Below, piece after piece: positions 60,943-64,000 of a stretch of DNA of 64,000 bases. The stretch covers positions 5,061,006 through 5,125,005 of the forward strand of contig NZ_JAIHOO010000001.1 in assembly GCF_019733395.1 (NCBI RefSeq), written 5' to 3'. Position numbers and translations under genes: made by a program. Source of the stretch: Lysobacter sp. BMK333-48F3 (lineage in GTDB: Bacteria > Pseudomonadota > Gammaproteobacteria > Xanthomonadales > Xanthomonadaceae). The notes under the pieces are model-generated. The model searched no databases and was not told the origin of the DNA. It saw only the letters and a list, made by a program, of their open reading frames with translations. The stretch's first letter is position 1, and every line of letters starts with the position of its first letter.

Positions 60943-62166
60943 TCAGTTTCCGTACAGCCGGTTGCGCAGGGCGATATTGGTTTCGTACACGGTGCGATAG
61001 CGCTGGTCGTCCGGCAGGGTCAGCTGGGTACCGAGCGAGCGCGTGACGGCAGTACGCGGCTGTGCCGAGGCGCCGTCGATGCTGCGGATCAACAGGCCGA
61101 CCTGCATGCCGCCGACGCGCTGCCAACCGCCGCTGCTGTCGCTAGCCGGCAACAGGCTCGATGCGGTGCGTACCGCATCGATGACGCCGGTCGGCGGCTG
61201 GGTCGGATCGGTGATCATGTCCTGGGCGAACAGCAACTGCATGTTCTCCACGCCCTCGACGATCTCTTCGATGGTCGGCACGATCGTGTCCGTTCCGGGG
61301 GCCGCGTCGAAACGAGCCCGGTAAAGGCTCGGAATCTTGTCTGCGCCGACCAACTTGAAGCCGAGGTAATAGAGGTAGCTGTCGGCGCGATAGAGGCGCG
61401 CCTGCCCCGAGGCGAAGGTATCCGAGCCGTCGAAGGCGATCTGGTTGACGCCGGTGGTGCGCACCGTGAGCACCTTGGCGCCGGTGACATCGGCCACCGC
61501 GCTGGCCTGGAACAGCACCACCGAGCGGCAGTCGGCGATGCCGAACAGGCCGGGGGTGGCCACCGCGCGGGTCAGCGAGCCCCACTGGGTCTCGGCCGGG
61601 TTGACCCGGATCGTCGCCGGGTTGCCGGTGGTGAAGCCGGTGACCTCGGCGCTTTCCGGCGAGAGGACTCGCAGCACCAGGACGTCGCTGCCGCGAATCG
61701 GGGCGGGATTCAACGCGTTGAAAAGCGCATCTGGCAACGCCGGTACCCAGTCGCCAGCCGCACCATTCGTCGGGCCGGCCGTCAGGTTAAGGGTATCCGC
61801 CGGGCCGGTATTGCGCGCCTCGTAACCGCGCACCGAATAGTCGAAGCGCAAGGCCTCGCGCGCGCTGGGAATGCTGGCGTAGTTGCTGCGGTTGGACAGG
61901 AACAGCTCGCCGAACATGCCGTTGCCGGCGTAGAAGTGCGCCTGGTCGGACACGCAGCCGAAGTGGCCGCTCATCCGCGCGTCGCGTTGCAGCGCGTCGA
62001 TCGCGAAGCGCGAGCTTTCCTGGGTGCGGGCCAGGCCCTGGGCCATCTGGTAGGAAGCGCGCGAGGCGCTGAAGATCTCGACCAGGCCGAGCAGCAGCAG
62101 GCCGCTCAGCAGCAACGCCACCATCAACTCGATCAACGACAAACCCTGTTGCAGTCGACGGCTCAC
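60943..62166 (-). CDS. pilW: Type IV pilus assembly protein PilW
   Basis: A 407-residue minor pilin with the prepilin signal RRLQQG-LSLIELMVALLLSG (cleavage after G8), FAIDALQRDARMSGHFGCVS and the large PilW C-terminal domain (VEGVENMQLLFAQDM, GGMQVGLLIRSID). The start is GTG 62166, which overlaps the pilV stop by four bases; upstream in-frame codons belong to pilV. Confidence 0.92.
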   Translation of the reverse strand: MSRRLQQGLSLIELMVALLLSGLLLLGLVEIFSASRASYQMAQGLARTQESSRFAIDALQRDARMSGHFGCVSDQAHFYAGNGMFGELFLSNRSNYASIPSAREALRFDYSVRGYEARNTGPADTLNLTAGPTNGAAGDWVPALPDALFNALNPAPIRGSDVLVLRVLSPESAEVTGFTTGNPATIRVNPAETQWGSLTRAVATPGLFGIADCRSVVLFQASAVADVTGAKVLTVRTTGVNQIAFDGSDTFASGQARLYRADSYLYYLGFKLVGADKIPSLYRARFDAAPGTDTIVPTIEEIVEGVENMQLLFAQDMITDPTQPPTGVIDAVRTASSLLPASDSSGGWQRVGGMQVGLLIRSIDGASAQPRTAVTRSLGTQLTLPDDQRYRTVYETNIALRNRLYGN

Positions 62167-62642
62167 AGCGCGCTCTCCATTCTGAATTCGGTACCGGAAC
62201 CCAACGCGTTCCAACGCTTGTCGTCGTCCCAAGTGATCACGATGCGGACCGTCTTGTCCGGGTTCACCGTGACCGTGGCCACCGCCGATGCGCCCAGCGC
62301 CTCACGCATCCGGCAGGTGAACGCCGCCTTGCGATCGTCGGGGGTCAGCTTGTTGATCCGCGCGCAGCTGGCGTTGGCCGCTGCCGACGAGGCGTTGTAG
62401 GTGCCGCCGTATTTGGCCGCTAGCAGCCGGTTGGAGCGGATGTCGTCGAGCAGGTCGCTGGACAGGTTGGTGGCCACGGTGCGCTGGTTAGCGCTCTGCG
62501 ACAGGCGCAGGTTGGTCGCCTGCAGCATCGCCAGGCCGAGCAGACCCAGGCCCATCACCAGCACGGCCATCAGGACTTCGATCAGGCTGAGACCGCGCTG
62601 GGTCCGAACGGGCGCGGGCCGGCGGGCATGTCGACGGCTCAT
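62163..62642 (-). CDS. pilV: Type IV pilus modification protein PilV
   Basis: A 159-residue minor pilin: basic leader, prepilin signal RTQRG-LSLIEVLMAVLVMG (cleavage after G17), LGLAMLQATNLRLSQSANQR and a Cys pair (ASCARINKL, FTCRMREAL). It overlaps fimT and pilW by four bases each, so the three are translationally coupled. Confidence 0.92.
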   Translation of the reverse strand: MSRRHARRPAPVRTQRGLSLIEVLMAVLVMGLGLLGLAMLQATNLRLSQSANQRTVATNLSSDLLDDIRSNRLLAAKYGGTYNASSAAANASCARINKLTPDDRKAAFTCRMREALGASAVATVTVNPDKTVRIVITWDDDKRWNALGSGTEFRMESAL

Positions 62643-63175
62643 GAGCAGGTTCCCTTGGTCACGCTGACGCGGCCGATGCGGTTGATTTCGAAGGCGCGCA
62701 CGTTGTACGCGCCGGGCTTGCAGGTCGTCGCCTTCAACGAGAGGTTGAAGGTCCGAACCGTGACGCTGTTGCCCGTCTTCTCGACCGCACGGCCGCGATC
62801 GTCGAAACCGATCGCCGCGATGGTCGGATCGATCGCGAGGGTGATGCCTTCTTGCTGCTCGATCACGCGCTTGGTTTCGGTCAAGTCCTGATGGCTGCCG
62901 TTGCCGTTCTCGTCGGTCCAGATCAGCAGGCCCTGGTTCCAGTTCGTTCCGCAGGCGTTGCCGCCGGCATGGGGGCAGATCCAGGCCCTGCTCTTGCTGC
63001 GCAGGGCTTCGGCGCGGGCGAGGTTGAACGTCGCCAGCATCTGGTTGGTCGCGGTCGAGACCCGGTTGGAGCGGATGGATTCGGTGAAAGACGGCAAAGC
63101 CAGGGCGAGCAGGATCGCGGCGATCCCGATCGTCACCATCAGCTCGATCAGCGTGAAGCCGGCGGCACGGCGCAT
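62639..63175 (-). CDS. fimT: GspH/FimT family pseudopilin
   Basis: A 178-residue protein with the prepilin signal MRRAAG-FTLIELMVTIGIAA and the GspH/FimT body (RSNRVSTATNQMLATFNLAR, AEALRSKSRAWICPH, NWNQGLLIWTDENGNG), plus C-terminal TCKPGAYNVRAFEINRIGRV and a terminal Cys. It is the first gene of the minor pilin operon. Start ATG 63175 is chosen because it leaves the usual six-residue leader. Confidence 0.9.
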   Translation of the reverse strand: MRRAAGFTLIELMVTIGIAAILLALALPSFTESIRSNRVSTATNQMLATFNLARAEALRSKSRAWICPHAGGNACGTNWNQGLLIWTDENGNGSHQDLTETKRVIEQQEGITLAIDPTIAAIGFDDRGRAVEKTGNSVTVRTFNLSLKATTCKPGAYNVRAFEINRIGRVSVTKGTCS

Positions 63176-63464
63176 GTGCGGTTCTCTTCCCCAGAGGACA
63201 GCGAAGATGCTAACAGTCGGAATTACTTGGAAAACCCGCCGCACCGACGAGCGGTCGGGCTGGGTCGGCCAATGGTTCGAGGGGGAAAAATATTCCGACC
63301 GGCGTCACGTCCGGAGGGGTGATCGGTACCGGCCGCTGCGCTGCGGGCGACGGTTGCGCGGATTGGGGGCTCGGGACTCGGCTTAACAGCATCGGCCAGA
63401 TCGATGCCGAAATCGGAGCTCTTGCGCTACGCGGGCAAGACGATCGCCAGACACGGCGCGGCAA

Positions 63465-63506
63465 CCCGATTCCCGATTCCCGATTCCCGATTCCCGATTC
63501 CCGATT
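63465..63506. repeat. Six perfect tandem CCCGATT heptamers
   Basis: Six uninterrupted copies of the 7-mer CCCGATT, the same unit that builds the arms of the larger inverted repeats elsewhere in the window, here in only one orientation. It lies between the fimT promoter region and the tRNA-Asn terminator. Confidence 0.95.
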
Positions 63507-63510
63507 CCGA

Positions 63511-63543
63511 AAAAGAAAAAGCCCCGCATCGCTGCGAGGCTTT
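63511..63543 (-). terminator. Intrinsic terminator after tRNA-Asn
   Basis: On the minus strand AAAGCCTCGCA-GCGA-TGCGGGGCTTT is followed by TTCTTTTTC, 17 bp after the tRNA-Asn 3' end. Confidence 0.9.
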
Positions 63544-63559
63544 CTCTATTACTCGAATA

Positions 63560-63636
63560 TGGCGCCCGAAGTTGGACTCGAACCAACGACCCCCTGATTA
63601 ACAGTCAAGTGCTCTAACCGGCTGAGCTATTCGGGC
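63560..63636 (-). tRNA. tRNA-Asn (GTT)
   Basis: A 77-nt cloverleaf on the minus strand: acceptor GCCCGAA/TTCGGGC, D-arm GCTCAGCCGGTTAGAGC, anticodon arm TTGA-CTGTTAA-TCAG with anticodon GTT, T-arm TTGGTTCGAGTCCAA, encoded CCA. A terminator follows. Confidence 0.97.
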
Positions 63637-63726
63637 GGGGCTGCATATGATGCTTATTGAACGGCCCGGCGTCAACACTCAAGTGAGAAATGAAGCGTCG
63701 ACGCCGGAGCCCGCCATGATACCCGT

Positions 63727-64000
63727 TCAGGTCACCACGCGATAGCAGGGGCGGTACTCGCCGGCGATCTTCATCCGGCGCTGCTCGACGAACGCCCGCA
63801 GCAGCGCGTCCAGCGACTGCATCATGTCCGGGTCGCCGTGGATTTCGAACGGGCCGAATTCCTCGATCCGGCGCATGCCGTCCTCCTTGACGTTGCCGGC
63901 GACGATGCCGGAGAACGCCCGGCGCAGGTCGGCGGCCAGTTCGTGCGGCTTGCGACCGTGGTGCAGGTCCAGCGCGGCCATCGCCTCGTGGGTCGGGACG
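63727..64000 (-). CDS. ppnN: Pyrimidine/purine-nucleotide 5'-monophosphate nucleosidase, C-terminal part
   Basis: Only the last 91 codons are in the window; the gene runs off the right edge. The visible part, EAMAALDLHHGRKPHELAAD then LRRAFSGIVAGNVKEDGMRR and IEEFGPFEIHGDPDMMQSLD, matches the C-terminal DUF3412 domain of PpnN (YgdH), which in E. coli hydrolyses nucleoside monophosphates to base and ribose-5-phosphate and responds to (p)ppGpp. The LOG-type catalytic domain would lie beyond the edge. Confidence 0.9.
   Translation of the reverse strand, partial: VPTHEAMAALDLHHGRKPHELAADLRRAFSGIVAGNVKEDGMRRIEEFGPFEIHGDPDMMQSLDALLRAFVEQRRMKIAGEYRPCYRVVT

Overview
The window is a very GC-rich chromosomal segment from a member of the Xanthomonadaceae, most likely Lysobacter or a close relative. 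The evidence is the gene content and order (thrS-infC-rpmI-rplT-pheST-ihfA-merR, fimT-pilVWXY1E, mutY-yggX, a divergent rsmD/ftsY pair), the DesK/DesR pair, the DUF11 secreted protein, and dense intergenic repeats built from GGGAATC-type heptamers. No IS element, prophage gene, integrase or CRISPR array was seen. Most of the segment is core genome.

Layout. 0-8.8 kb: queA, a repeat-rich gap, the DesK/DesR-like two-component pair, an exported amidohydrolase, a class III aminotransferase with two small unknown genes, and upp. 8.9-20.3 kb: a TMEM43-like/metallo-beta-lactamase-fold pair, a membrane-anchored unknown, gamma-glutamyltransferase with a YfhL ferredoxin, coaD and rsmD (all minus), then ftsY, an AsmA-like protein, mutY and yggX (plus) and a GNAT acetyltransferase. 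21-30.7 kb: a secreted DUF11 protein, tRNA-Phe, lipoproteins, an acyl-CoA dehydrogenase, an HNH nuclease and an Ala/Pro-rich unknown. 30.8-40.6 kb: dxs, an iron-linked DUF3649/PepSY/DUF3325 operon behind a Fur-box-like site, a TraB/GumN protein, a rifampin-phosphotransferase-like enzyme coupled to a TetR regulator, and a YoaK protein. 40.9-49.6 kb: tRNA-Pro and the translation operon read right to left, thrS to merR. 49.8-53.1 kb: an ABC exporter, an MvdD-like ATP-grasp ligase and a convergent 53-codon gene, together a candidate graspetide (ester/amide-crosslinked peptide) locus. 53.8-64 kb: tRNA-Val, uvrB, the minor pilin/pilY1 operon, tRNA-Asn and the end of ppnN.

The two most interesting observations are the candidate graspetide locus (ligase 51732-52853, putative precursor 52972-53133, exporter 49846-51720) and a candidate ribosome-mediated attenuator ahead of thrS. 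The latter has a promoter, a nine-codon ORF with tandem Thr codons, and an intrinsic terminator, all before the thrS start. Several families of dispersed palindromic or tandem repeats occupy intergenic gaps, including the pheS-pheT junction and the few bases before the acyl-CoA dehydrogenase start codon.
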